In this document: piece by piece, positions 29,230-37,004 of the stretch
How positions within the stretch are numbered: the first letter of the stretch is position 1
Layout of the letters: every line of letters begins with the position of its first letter
Source of the DNA: DASRDS01 sp035652495
GTDB taxonomy: Bacteria; Gemmatimonadota; Gemmatimonadetes; Gemmatimonadales; Gemmatimonadaceae
Reading direction: 5' to 3'
Assembly: GCA_035652495.1 (NCBI GenBank)
Contig: DASRDS010000204.1
Coordinates: 1-64,000, forward strand
DNA: 64,000 bases
The notes under the pieces: model-generated
What the model was told of the DNA's origin: nothing
Database searches by the model: none
Seen by the model: only the letters and a program-made list of their open reading frames with translations
Translations under genes and position numbers: made by a program

Positions 29230-29535
29230 ATCGGCTGGTGCTTTGCGCATCAACCAGAAGGAGACGATCGCGGTCAGTCCAAATGCCGCCGCCAGGGCAG
29301 TCAGGGCGCGGTCGAGCGGCGCCGTGTCGCGCAGCCACGGCCACACCGAAAGCGTCGTTCCCGCGACGCCGAAACCGAGCAGCGCAGTCGAGATCACGAG
29401 GAATCCGAAGTGATACCAGAGCGCCACCGAGAGGACACGGGGCAGCGACAGTTCGAGCAACAGTGTTGTTCCCGCCCAGCACAGCAGTCCGGCGAGACGA
29501 CGATTCCCGGCGTCGACGAACGTTCGGTAATGCCA
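29230..29535 (-). pseudogene. Truncated fragment of a spermidine-synthase-like membrane protein
   Basis: Translation of the minus strand gives three or four helices with LELSLPRVLSVALWYHFGFL and VISTALLGFGVAGTTLS, the characteristic start of large polytopic spermidine-synthase-like proteins. The remainder, including the methyltransferase part, is missing: the frame runs into unrelated sequence at about 29,230. No start codon with a good ribosome-binding site was found. The upstream edge coincides with the start of another truncated gene on the opposite strand. Confidence 0.5.
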
Positions 29536-29539
29536 ACCA

Positions 29540-30090
29540 TGTCCTGTCCAAGGACATGACGAGACAGATGCTCACCGCCGGCATGGGTCATTGGGGATTG
29601 GGACTTGAGATCGGAGGGCCTGATGCCAACCTGTACTTTTCGCACGGGGGCGACAATGCAGGCTTCCACAACAACTTTCTTCTCTACGAGAAGAGCGGCA
29701 ACGGGTTCGTTGTAATGACCAAATGGGACAACGGCAACTTGCTCGCCGACGAGATCATGCATAGCGTCGCCAATGAACACAGCTGGGCCGATTTCCGGCC
29801 GACCGTGCGTGCCTCGATCCATGTCGATCCGAAGATCCTTGCAACCTACGCGGGTTCCTATGAATCGAAAGACTTCAAACAGGTTGTCACCGTCGAGAAC
29901 GGACAACTGATGGGGCTGGCCTATGGACAGCCCTTTCCGCTCTACGCCGAAAGCGAAACCAGGTTCTTCTTTACCGTCATTCCCGGCGATTTCGACTTCG
30001 TTCAAGACGAGCACGGTAACGTGACCTCGTTGGTGCTGCACCAGAATGGCCACGACTGGAGGGCGACGAAAAAAATAGCTGCCTGGAAAA
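29540..30090 (+). pseudogene. C-terminal fragment of a class C beta-lactamase-like serine hydrolase
   Basis: The reading begins abruptly at about NHVLSKDMTRQMLTAG and continues GHWGLGLEIGGPDANLYFSHGGDN, the end of the hydrolase domain with its conserved H-x-G-x-N near the active site, followed by a DUF3471-like tail (YAGSYESKDF, PFPLYAESETRFFF, VTSLVLHQNGHDW). The N-terminal two thirds with the SxxK serine are absent, and the natural stop has also been lost. Together with the fragment at 29,230-29,535 it marks a rearrangement junction near 29,535. Confidence 0.6.
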
Positions 30091-30285
30091 CTCGTCGCAC
30101 CTTTCGCGCCCTTCCTTGGCGTCGTCGGCATGTCCGGCTTCGAGCCCACAGCGCGAATCTTCAGTGGCTCAGGGATAGACCATCTTCGAGCAGAATCGAA
30201 TCGTTCCGGATCCAGTCACACTTTTGGCCGGTCAGGAATCCTCATCAAATAGCTCCGCGAAGCCAACGAGCTCCCCGGCCTCGCG

Positions 30286-30547
30286 ACCGCCAGGCCAATC
30301 GACTGCCCGCGCCCATCGACGCGACGATCGTTCGGCTGAAGCGCGAGTACCCGGGCTAGGGCGCGCCCAAGATCCGCGAGAGGCTGCGGCAGCAGATCGC
30401 GTCGGTCCAGCTCCTGCGATCGGCGAGCGGATCTGGCTCGTCACCTTCATGCGCGACGATTTGGGCTACTTCGACGACGAGGTGGGACGGGTCGAGCCGA
30501 TCGAGAATCCCTTCGGCTCGAAAGTGTTACCTATGTGCTCGGAATAA
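30286..30547 (+). pseudogene. IS481-family transposase remnant with internal deletion
   Basis: The first part (NRLPAPIDATIVRLKREYPG, amber stop, GAPKIRERLRQQ) matches the N-terminal region of IS481-type integrase-core transposases; the amber stands where Trp is usual. It then jumps to the extreme C-terminus (RIWLVTFMRDDLGYFDDE, VEPIENPFGSKVLPMCSE). The catalytic core is deleted. The same C-terminus is present inverted at 59948-60205, and both copies adjoin a tRNA-Asn 3' fragment. Confidence 0.7.
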
Positions 30548-30576
30548 TCCGTCACCCATGTGACCGGAACATACCT

Positions 30577-30629
30577 CTGGGGATTGGCTCCTCAGGTTGG
30601 ACTCGAACCAACAACCCTCCGGTTAACAG
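30577..30629 (-). repeat. tRNA-Asn 3'-half fragment, direct repeat copy 1 (att-like)
   Basis: Read on the minus strand, 30629-30585 begins at the anticodon loop (CTGTTAAC, anticodon GTT) and contains the T-arm (GTTGG-TTCGAGT-CCAAC) and the acceptor 3' strand with CCA. The 5' half of a tRNA is absent: the sequence before CTGTTAAC cannot pair with the anticodon stem. The match to 44416-44468 extends eight bases beyond the CCA, giving a 53-base direct repeat. Short ORFs reading SGWTRTNNPPVN across this region are not genes. Confidence 0.8.
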
Positions 30630-30738
30630 GGCTATTCAGGTCGGGAGGAACACCAACTCCTCCCAATTCGAACCAATGTTTATAGGGTGTTCCCCCTTTG
30701 ATGTGCGGGGGGGGGTTTGGCGCCTGTCTTCAAGAGTC

Positions 30739-30757
30739 CACGGACAAAACACGGACA
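30739..30757 (+). repeat. 19-bp direct repeat, copy 1
   Basis: CACGGACAAAACACGGACA is identical at 36264-36282, just after the integrase pseudogene stop. Each copy is itself an internal repeat of CACGGACA. Placement next to the integrase and near a tRNA fragment suggests a recombination-site arm. Confidence 0.5.
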
Positions 30758-30813
30758 AATTCTGATTCTGGAACCGAACGGGTTCTCCTCCAGCGACGAG
30801 GCGTTTCAAAAAC

Positions 30814-31404
30814 TTACTGGCATGACCCGGAGAGAAGCACGAACGATGTGATCGTTCCGGTCGCGACAAACCTCAAGTTGCTGTTCGGTGGTACGTTTGG
30901 ACCTGTCGTCCGAGATACGCCGACGTTGCCGTCCAACTCGAAGACGACCGAGCCAGAGGTAACCATAAAGTCTTCGCGGAGCGCGTTGCTGCCCAGCGCA
31001 ATTGATGAGAAATCGACGGTGGGAACATCGGGAACCGGGAAAGCGGCCGTAGCACTCTGCCAGTTCTCCTTACACGCACCACTTCCGAGCAAGACATCGC
31101 CGTTGAACAGGCGGCACGACATCGCGGGCACGTCGGGCGACAGCGGAAATGGCAGGAACGGCACCTCGGTGTCTAGAAAATCCGTGTCGGTGGTAGGCGG
31201 CACGGAGAAGTTCATCCTAAGCGTCTGACCCGCATTCAGTATCAGTGAACTCCTCATCGATAACGCGGAGCACCCAGTGCTCGAAGGTTGCAATGACGTG
31301 GTGTGACTGCAAGCGGCCTCGCATACGGCTAACAACAAGAGGACAGCGTGGCGATCTCGCAAAAACGCCACTATGCGCCTCACTAGCGCCCTCGTCGCCT
31401 TCAC
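30814..31404 (-). CDS. Hypothetical lipoprotein (196 aa)
   Basis: A basic N-terminus and hydrophobic helix end in a lipobox-like AVCEAACS, so the protein is probably lipid-anchored. The mature part looks beta-rich, with paired cysteines (SCRLFNGDVLLGSGACKENW and the final GSCQ). No family is recognised. It lies between the IS481/tRNA remnant and the decayed HEPN gene, inside the mobile mosaic. Confidence 0.55.
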   Translation of the reverse strand: MKATRALVRRIVAFLRDRHAVLLLLAVCEAACSHTTSLQPSSTGCSALSMRSSLILNAGQTLRMNFSVPPTTDTDFLDTEVPFLPFPLSPDVPAMSCRLFNGDVLLGSGACKENWQSATAAFPVPDVPTVDFSSIALGSNALREDFMVTSGSVVFELDGNVGVSRTTGPNVPPNSNLRFVATGTITSFVLLSGSCQ

Positions 31405-31761
31405 GCGACGGATTCTATCGAAACCCGTTCACCCGATTGAATTACAACGTTGAGCATTTTTCTTCGATTTGTCCTCAAAACGGCCGGTTGCCAACCGGAC
31501 GTGCGACTGTAAGCTATTGAATCAGAGCACCCTGCGAACGGCTGTCCGCGAATTGTCCGTGTCGTTGAAGTCCCCTCCAGGCAGCTCGTTCTGAGCGTGC
31601 GCCACTTCCGGCTCAACCGACTCGAAGGGACTCGATTTCAACTTGCCCCTTGCGCGGGATCGCGCATGTCGGGTCGGCGGATTTTCGATTTGGGTCCCAT
31701 CCATGCTTTGAGGCGGAGACGTGCGTGTCGGTGCGAGAGGGACCCGCCGGGAAGAGACTGG

Positions 31762-31872
31762 TCACCGAATGAGCCATGCACCGATGACGCCGATTACGCC
31801 GAGAACGCAGGCCGTCAGATACACCCACCCGATTGGCCGTCGATACTTGGGCGGCACAGCCATGATCGTCAT
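31762..31872 (-). CDS. Possible 36-aa single-pass membrane peptide
   Basis: ATG 31872 encodes a basic start (VPPKYRRPIGW) and one continuous hydrophobic helix (VYLTACVLGVIGVIGAWLI) before a stop. An alternative ATG is four codons in. The clean topology is the only argument. The rest of 31,405-32,052 shows no recognisable gene on either strand. Confidence 0.35.
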   Translation of the reverse strand: MTIMAVPPKYRRPIGWVYLTACVLGVIGVIGAWLIR

Positions 31873-32052
31873 GCGGGGCAGTCTACCAGCGTGTGCAGCG
31901 CAGTCAAGCGTGACCATCGAAACTCGACTCGTAGGCTTGCAGAAAACCGGTCAGAGTCCCTTCGGTGGGCCCCCAAGTTAGCTGCGCCTCCGTCTGGGCA
32001 TGCGCGGAATCTCGCATGTGTCGCAATTTGCACGATTTCGATGGCGCCTTTG

Positions 32053-33105
32053 TCACCCAGGGCCGAGCTTTGCACCCTCGCGGCGTTCTATCTCAGAAGA
32101 CATCAGCTCGATAATCGTTTTCGCTAGCGCAATGAGTTCAAGCAGGCGTGTTCGTGTGAGAGTGCTATCTTTCTCGAATCGATGCACGATTCCGTGGCGG
32201 AATGAGATCAACTCCTCAAGTGCGTTACTCAGCACTGGAAGTCGTCTGCTGACTCGGCGTCGTTGCTTGATCAGTCCACGAAAGTTAATCTGAAAGTTTG
32301 ACTCGAATGCTTTATGGATGCTGTCAATGTTCTGAAAGCTGAACCAAGACGCGGCAATTTGCGGCAACGTGACAGTCCTCCTGACCAAATCAACGGCTTC
32401 TTCGAATGACACTTTGCGATTATCGCCGACCTTCAGCAACGCTTTTTCGTTATAAGCGAGCAGGATTTGGAACGAGTTACTAAAAAGTGTTCAAGCGATG
32501 CGACGACGAACGGCACAAGTGCGTTGTAAAGAAGGCGGCTTCCACCAGAGGCGGCGAACCGTCTCCAATAGCTCTAGATCGACATTAGTCTCAGTTACCC
32601 TGCCTACTCTTGTTGAGACACTCTGAATCTGTTCTTCTGGAATCGTGTGCTCAAGCGCTTCTAGATCCGCAATTACACGATCTCTGAGCGCGTAGAGCCC
32701 TCGTGTCACTGCCGTGCTCAGCGGCCGGTTGATGGGAATGTAGCGATTCCTTCCGAAATGGTCATTCTCGAAAAACCCACCGAAAGCACGTTTCAGAGTG
32801 CGAACGGTTTCGTTTTGGTGCTCTTTGTCAAAGGTGCTCGCCCACATGGACGTTCGAAGTCGAATAGCCCAGTCGCTAGACGTGCCCGACTCTCGCTTTC
32901 CCTCATCGTCGAGAGGATAGGCGGAGCCATCAATCCCTGATGCGGATCGAAAGTCCCTCGAATCCCACCATGAGTAGTGCCTCGTGCCAGTTGGACCGGG
33001 ATGAAACGGATTGTTCGCTACGCGAACGTATCCGCCAGCCAGCAGAGCATCCTCGATCTTCCCAATCGTTCCGGCCTCCGGAAACGAGAACGTCTCGATA
33101 CTCAT
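32053..33105 (-). pseudogene. HEPN-domain protein, two frameshifts
   Basis: The N-terminal two thirds read from 33105 (MSIETFSFPEAGTIGKIEDA). Near 32,560 the frame must shift to continue SRLLYNALVPFVVASLEHF, and a T-run at about 32,487 needs one more base to continue FQILLAYNEKALLKVG into the C-terminal HEPN helices (32439-32053), which carry R-H-G-I-V-H in SFRHGIVHRFEKD, the R-x4-H motif of HEPN ribonucleases. The three pieces join smoothly to about 350 residues, so the ancestral gene is clear. Family HEPN proteins often act in toxin or defence systems. Confidence 0.65.
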
Positions 33106-33205
33106 GGAAAGGCTTCATTCCCAAAAGAACAACATCGGCCGGGCGTCGTGTCGCACGGCTCGCGGAACCACGCTCCACCGGAAGCGCAGACGGAATCGTA
33201 GACCG

Positions 33206-33408
33206 TCAGCGCGTTGCGAAATCCTGCCACAGTTCCTTCACCGACGCCATCGCCTCAATCCCGGTCGTGAAGGGGTGGTGATCATCTCCGAGCCGTCAGA
33301 GCGGATCTCGACTTCGACGCCACCGGGAGCGAACCGGATCACGCATTCGAGGATGCGTCCGCTTGCGCCTGTCATCCGCCACAGCACGGTGTCGTTGTCC
33401 TGCACCAC
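33206..33408 (-). pseudogene. Small hypothetical protein (about 66 aa), frameshifted
   Basis: From GTG 33408 the peptide reads VVQDNDTVLWRMTGASGRIL then ECVIRFAPGGVEVEI and SDGSEMITTP, and then the frame breaks. Adding one base near 33,276 restores FTTGIEAMASVKELWQDFAT and a stop at 33206. This matches the layout of a common small hypothetical family (W-x-M-T-G-x-S-G-R-x-L-E-C). It overlaps the stop of the membrane-protein gene upstream by one base. Confidence 0.5.
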
Positions 33409-33704
33409 TAACGGATCCTACGTCGTTCAGGCGGCGTTTCGGCGGATGCGGCTGAAGACGCATTGAGCTTCAGAACGGTTGTCGGACTGTCTGGCGAGGC
33501 TTCATCGGTGAACGGCGAGCGTCGGTGGAACAGGGCCAGTCCTGAGGCTAGGCAGCACAGCGCAAACGCAATCGCACCCTGCCACTTGCGCCACCACACC
33601 TGCGGATCGCTATAGAGCCAGTCCCATCGATGGAATGTCGTCACGAGCATTACGAAGCCCGCCGCGCCAATCACCCGGACAAATCGAGGCTGTCGCGTCC
33701 ACAT
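33408..33704 (-). CDS. Small two-helix membrane protein (98 aa)
   Basis: 98 residues with two hydrophobic segments (VIGAAGFVMLVTTF and GAIAFALCCLASGLALF) separated by a Trp-rich loop (WDWLYSDPQVWWRKWQ), and a polar tail ending RRRIR. The stop overlaps the start of the small gene downstream. Function unknown. The 300 bases between it and the gene at 34005 show nothing convincing. Confidence 0.5.
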   Translation of the reverse strand: MWTRQPRFVRVIGAAGFVMLVTTFHRWDWLYSDPQVWWRKWQGAIAFALCCLASGLALFHRRSPFTDEASPDSPTTVLKLNASSAASAETPPERRRIR

Positions 33705-34004
33705 CAGTGCAACGCGGAGGTTAGCGCGGTGTCGTTGCCCCTGTCTAGGGAGCGTTGTTCACAACTGAGCGGGGTCTGTCCGGGCGGATTCGGGTGAAAG
33801 TGTGCGGGGATATCCAGCGTTGTCGGAGGCCGATTAATCCTCGAATCCGGCCTGTCGGTCGGCCCGTTTCGAGTTGGAGTGCCCAGGGGACGTTGTTCTG
33901 ATGGGGTGGGCGGTCAGTGAGCATTTGATTCTGAAGTCGGTTAGATCCCCATGCAGCCGCCTTCGCTCGCCTTCCGAACGCTCAGCCTCGGATACAATCA
34001 CGCG

Positions 34005-34289
34005 ATGGCTAAACACTCCTCCCACATCCTCGAACTGGCTCGGAAAGGTGCTGAAGCTCGGCTCCGAGAACTGGTTGACGAGGCCAGAAAGCTGGTTAGC
34101 TCGTTTCCGCACCTGCGGGATTCGTTCGACGCAGACGAACTGCCGATCAAGTTTAGGTTGCGATCAGCGGCAGAGAGACCGGAACGGCGGGCGGTGCGAC
34201 GGCGGGCCAAATGGAGCGCAGCGCAGCGCAAGGCGGTCTCAGCGCGGATGAAGAAGTATTGGGCTGCACGACGAAGAGCAAAGCGATAA
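34005..34289 (+). CDS. Small basic protein (94 aa) with AQRKAVSARMKKYWAARR tail
   Basis: From ATG 34005 the first half is a helical segment (HSSHILELARKGAEARLREL) and the C-terminus is strongly basic: RRAKWSAAQRKAVSARMKKYWAARRRAK. This W-x-x-A-Q-R-K-A-x-S-x-R-M-K-K-Y-W-A tail recurs in small proteins of several phyla, from memory, and looks nucleic-acid-binding. No operon partner is evident. Confidence 0.5.
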   Translation: MAKHSSHILELARKGAEARLRELVDEARKLVSSFPHLRDSFDADELPIKFRLRSAAERPERRAVRRRAKWSAAQRKAVSARMKKYWAARRRAKR

Positions 34290-34330
34290 ACGGGAGAAGG
34301 AGTGGGCTGACGTAACAGTGGCCAAGCAGG

Positions 34331-34603
34331 ATGCTTTTAGGCTATAGCGTCTACCTCGTTCTGACGTTGATCCTCGGAGCGTTCTGGTGGTCAGCGTTTC
34401 GAGGCCCCTTTTCTTTCTTCCTCATTATTTGGGCCACCGTGACGATTCCTCCGGGTCTCGGTGCAGCGGCCCTGTTGATACCAGCGTTCGGCTCAGGGCA
34501 TTTGCAGACTCGCCCCCAACGGGTGCTGCTCTTTAACGTCGTCGCACTGGTGCTTCTCGCCTTGTGGTTTTGGACCTTCAAGTCAAGCTTTGACGGTCCC
34601 TGA
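34331..34603 (+). CDS. Small membrane protein (90 aa, about three helices)
   Basis: 90 residues with hydrophobic stretches SVYLVLTLILGAFWW, FFLIIWATVTIPPGLGAAALLI and VLLFNVVALVLLALWFW. No signature motif and no family recognised. It lies 41 bases after the small basic protein and just before the IS5-type fragment. Confidence 0.45.
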   Translation: MLLGYSVYLVLTLILGAFWWSAFRGPFSFFLIIWATVTIPPGLGAAALLIPAFGSGHLQTRPQRVLLFNVVALVLLALWFWTFKSSFDGP

Positions 34604-34684
34604 AGAGGGGCTCAATCGGATCTTGTAAGCCGTCACCGCTGGCGGAACCGCTGGAAGAACTGGGCTAACGAAAGGCCTAGAGCG

Positions 34685-34948
34685 TTGGCGAGCTGGCCGA
34701 AAGGTGGACGGCCGCGCGTCTCTGATCGCGCGTGTCTCATCGGCGTTCTGTTTGTCCTTCGCAGCGGCGTTCCCTGGCAGATGCTTCCACCGGAACTCGG
34801 CTGCGGCTCGGGGATGACGTGCTGGCGCCGCCTGCGCGACTGGCAACGAGCGGGCGTGTGGGATCTCATTCACTTCGCGCTGCTGGATTGGCTCGCTCGA
34901 CACGATCAGATTGATTGGTTGCGAGCGGTCGCGGACAGTTGTTTGTAG
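34685..34948 (+). pseudogene. IS5-family transposase, N-terminal fragment
   Basis: KGGRPRVSDRACLIGVLFVL then RSGVPWQMLPPELGCGSGMT and CWRRLRDWQRAGVWDLIHFA are the classic N-terminal region of IS5-type (DUF4096) transposases. The normal start region is degraded and the protein stops after about 88 codons, before the DDE catalytic domain. It has cut into a small excisionase-like gene whose C-terminus follows immediately. Confidence 0.75.
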
Positions 34949-35051
34949 ACGCACCAAGACGCCGCCGTTTGTCGTGCGCGTAGGTCGCCATGTGCGATTC
35001 AGCTCCCATGGGATTGAGCGGTTCATTCGCAATCGCATGAGAGCGAAGTGA
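34944..35051 (+). pseudogene. C-terminal remnant of an excisionase-like helix-turn-helix protein
   Basis: In the frame starting at 34944 the reading RRTKTPPFVVRVGRHVRFSS continues HGIERFIRNRMRAK and stops. It matches the second half of small MerR/AlpA-like excisionases (k-t-P-f-v-r-v-G-r-x-v-R-F...l-x-x-F-i). The N-terminal helix-turn-helix is missing, apparently removed by the IS5 fragment. The integrase pseudogene starts 74 bases downstream, the usual excisionase-integrase order. Confidence 0.5.
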
Positions 35052-35125
35052 GCGAACTGAATGAAACACCGGCATGAGTCTGGCACCTCTGTAGGGTTTC
35101 TCTTCTAGCATGGAGGTCTGAGACG

Positions 35126-36260
35126 ATGAACGATGCTGCAAGATCACGCTCAGCGACGAAAACGGTGCGTGGAATGGGGAGAACGCTTCTAAGAGGCGAC
35201 GTATGGTGGATCTCCTACTACTTCAACGGAAAGGAGGTTCGGGAGAGCTCGAAATCTCGCAACGAGACGAACGCCAGACGGCTGCTCAAGAAGCGGCTCC
35301 AGGAAATCCACGGCAATCGGTTTACTGGGCCACAGGAGGAGAAGCTTTCGGTTCACGAACTCCTGGATGCGCTGATTACTCATCTGGAGACAAAAGGAGC
35401 GAAGACCGTGCAGCGGCTCAAGTCGCATCTCACGCCGCTGCGGGAGAAGTTCACGCTCACGCGGGCAATCAACGTGACCACGGCGGCTGTTGAAAGCTAT
35501 GTGGCAGAGCGGCTGAAGCTCGGAAAGGCACGAGCGACGGTCAATCGTGAAATCGGGGCACTGAAACAGGCGCTGAACCTCGCTCGGAAGCAGGCGCGAC
35601 TGACTCGTGTGCCCTACATCCCGATGCTGCGCGAGGAAATGCCCGACAAGGGTTCTTCGAGCACGCCGATTTTGAGACGCTAGCGACAGCACTGCCTGAG
35701 CCGATCAACGAGATCGCTCGGTTCGCATTTCTGACTGGGTGGCGAAAGGGTGAGATTCCGCCGCTACGCTGGAATGCGGTGGACCGTCAGGCGAGAGAGG
35801 TCCGGCTCCGCACCTCCAAGAACGGCCAGGGCCGCGTGCTGCCGTTGACAGGTGATCTGTGGGATCTGATCAACGCCGTTGGAATGCTCGCACGATCCAG
35901 AAGAAGGACGGCACAACGAAGTTGTCGGAGTTCGTGTTTCATCGCAACGGCCGACAGGTCGTGGAGTTCCGTCGGGAGTGGAAGGCAGCATGCAAGTCAG
36001 CTCACCTGACCGGCCGCATCTTCCACGACTTCAGGCGCACGGCAGTTCGGAACATGATCCGGGCTGGCGTTCCGCAGTCGGTGGCGATGAGCATCAGCGG
36101 GCACAAGACCGTCTCGATGTTCAATCGCTATAACATCACGAGCGCGGCGGACAAGCTGGAGGCACTGCGGCGGACGGCGGAACATCTATCAGCGCAGCCG
36201 AAGCAGAAGCAAGGAGGCGAGGTGTTCGAAATGCCCGAGCAGGAGAAGGCGTCTCGATGA
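35126..36260 (+). pseudogene. Tyrosine recombinase (integrase) with two single-base frameshifts
   Basis: A good site (GGAGG) precedes ATG 35126. The N-terminal arm/core-binding part runs to PYIPMLREE, where a shortened A-run at about 35,637 breaks the frame. The middle part reads RQGFFEHADFETLATALPEP and LTGWRKGEIPPLRW (catalytic Arg) to DLWDLIN, and a second break at about 35,870 leads to the end with HDFRRTAVRNM (HxxR), ISGHKTVSMFNRY (catalytic His and Tyr). All catalytic residues survive across three frames, so the enzyme is recently inactivated unless the breaks are sequencing errors. Confidence 0.85.
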
Positions 36261-36263
36261 GAA

Positions 36264-36282
36264 CACGGACAAAACACGGACA
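36264..36282 (+). repeat. 19-bp direct repeat, copy 2
   Basis: Identical to 30739-30757 and placed four bases after the integrase pseudogene stop codon, a common position for an attachment site. Confidence 0.5.
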
Positions 36283-36475
36283 GTCCTGCCAGAAACCGTA
36301 GACTCCCCTTCACAACTGGCCGATTTTCTTAAGGAAATTGGCTCACCGTACTGGACGATTTTCGCAACTGGCTCGTCCGCTGCGGCTGAAAGCGCCGTCC
36401 CCGATTCTCGAGAGATTTCGCTGTTTCGCCAATCAACCGACCCGACCCGCGTCCCCATCAAGGGACTCAGGGCTG

Positions 36476-36735
36476 ATGACACGCACGACAGAGCGGCTGC
36501 TTGAACAATTCGAAACGCTTCCGGACCAGGAACGCTCCGAACTCACGGTCGAGCCAACGCGTCGTCGTCCCGCCCTCATTCATCAGCGTCCCGGTCGAAG
36601 ATCAAGGTCGAGCGCTCGTCACGCTGGTTCCGGCCGATCGACGACTATCACTCCATCGCCGGGCCCGAGGGGCGTCACACAGAGGTGTTCGCGCTCGTTC
36701 GCAATCACCGCGATGGTGCACTCTCGCTCGAGTGA
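36476..36735 (+). pseudogene. Decayed antitoxin-like fragment
   Basis: ATG 36476 begins TRTTERLLEQFETLPDQERS-EL, resembling the first helix of small RHH or addiction-module antitoxins. The frame then degenerates. A second frame ending at 36735 reads SSRWFRPIDDYHSIAGPEGR then HTEVFALVRNHRDGALSLE, which looks protein-like but is not recognised. Best viewed as remnants within a decayed stretch (36,283-36,816) that otherwise holds nothing supportable. Confidence 0.3.
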
Positions 36736-36816
36736 AGAGCGACGAAACCCGAAGCAGAGACCGCCGGTGGCACCAATGCCATCGCCGTCGTGATCGCCGC
36801 AACTCCATCGTGCAGA

Positions 36817-36998
36817 CTAAGCGACGCCTGTTCTCATCTTCACGTCACCAGCGGCCGTCCGCCGCGTGGCCTCCGCGTACTGAATGACGACCTTGATGTC
36901 ATCGGGCGCTCGTTCGAGCGCCTGGTGGAAATGCTCCGGCTTCTCACGGCGCGTGATCAGGCGTTGCAGCCGGCCGCTGATCACACGAAGCAGTGCTG
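36817..36998 (-). pseudogene. C-terminal fragment of a zinc-dependent alcohol dehydrogenase
   Basis: The minus-strand reading VISGRLQRLITRREKPEHFH continues QALERAPDDIKVVIQYAE and stops at 36817. This is the ending of threonine/sorbitol-type Zn dehydrogenases (L-I-T-R-R-x-x-P-E-x-x...A-L-E-x-x-P-D-D-I-K-V-V-I). The catalytic and NAD-binding domains are absent. It ends just before the mscS-like gene. Confidence 0.5.
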
Positions 36999-37004
36999 CA
37001 CGAT

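Noticed and set aside
30535..30765. Small ORF reading SGWTRTNNPPVN (also near 44,239-44,565)
   Set aside because: This is the well-known false translation of the complement of a tRNA-Asn 3' half, not a protein.
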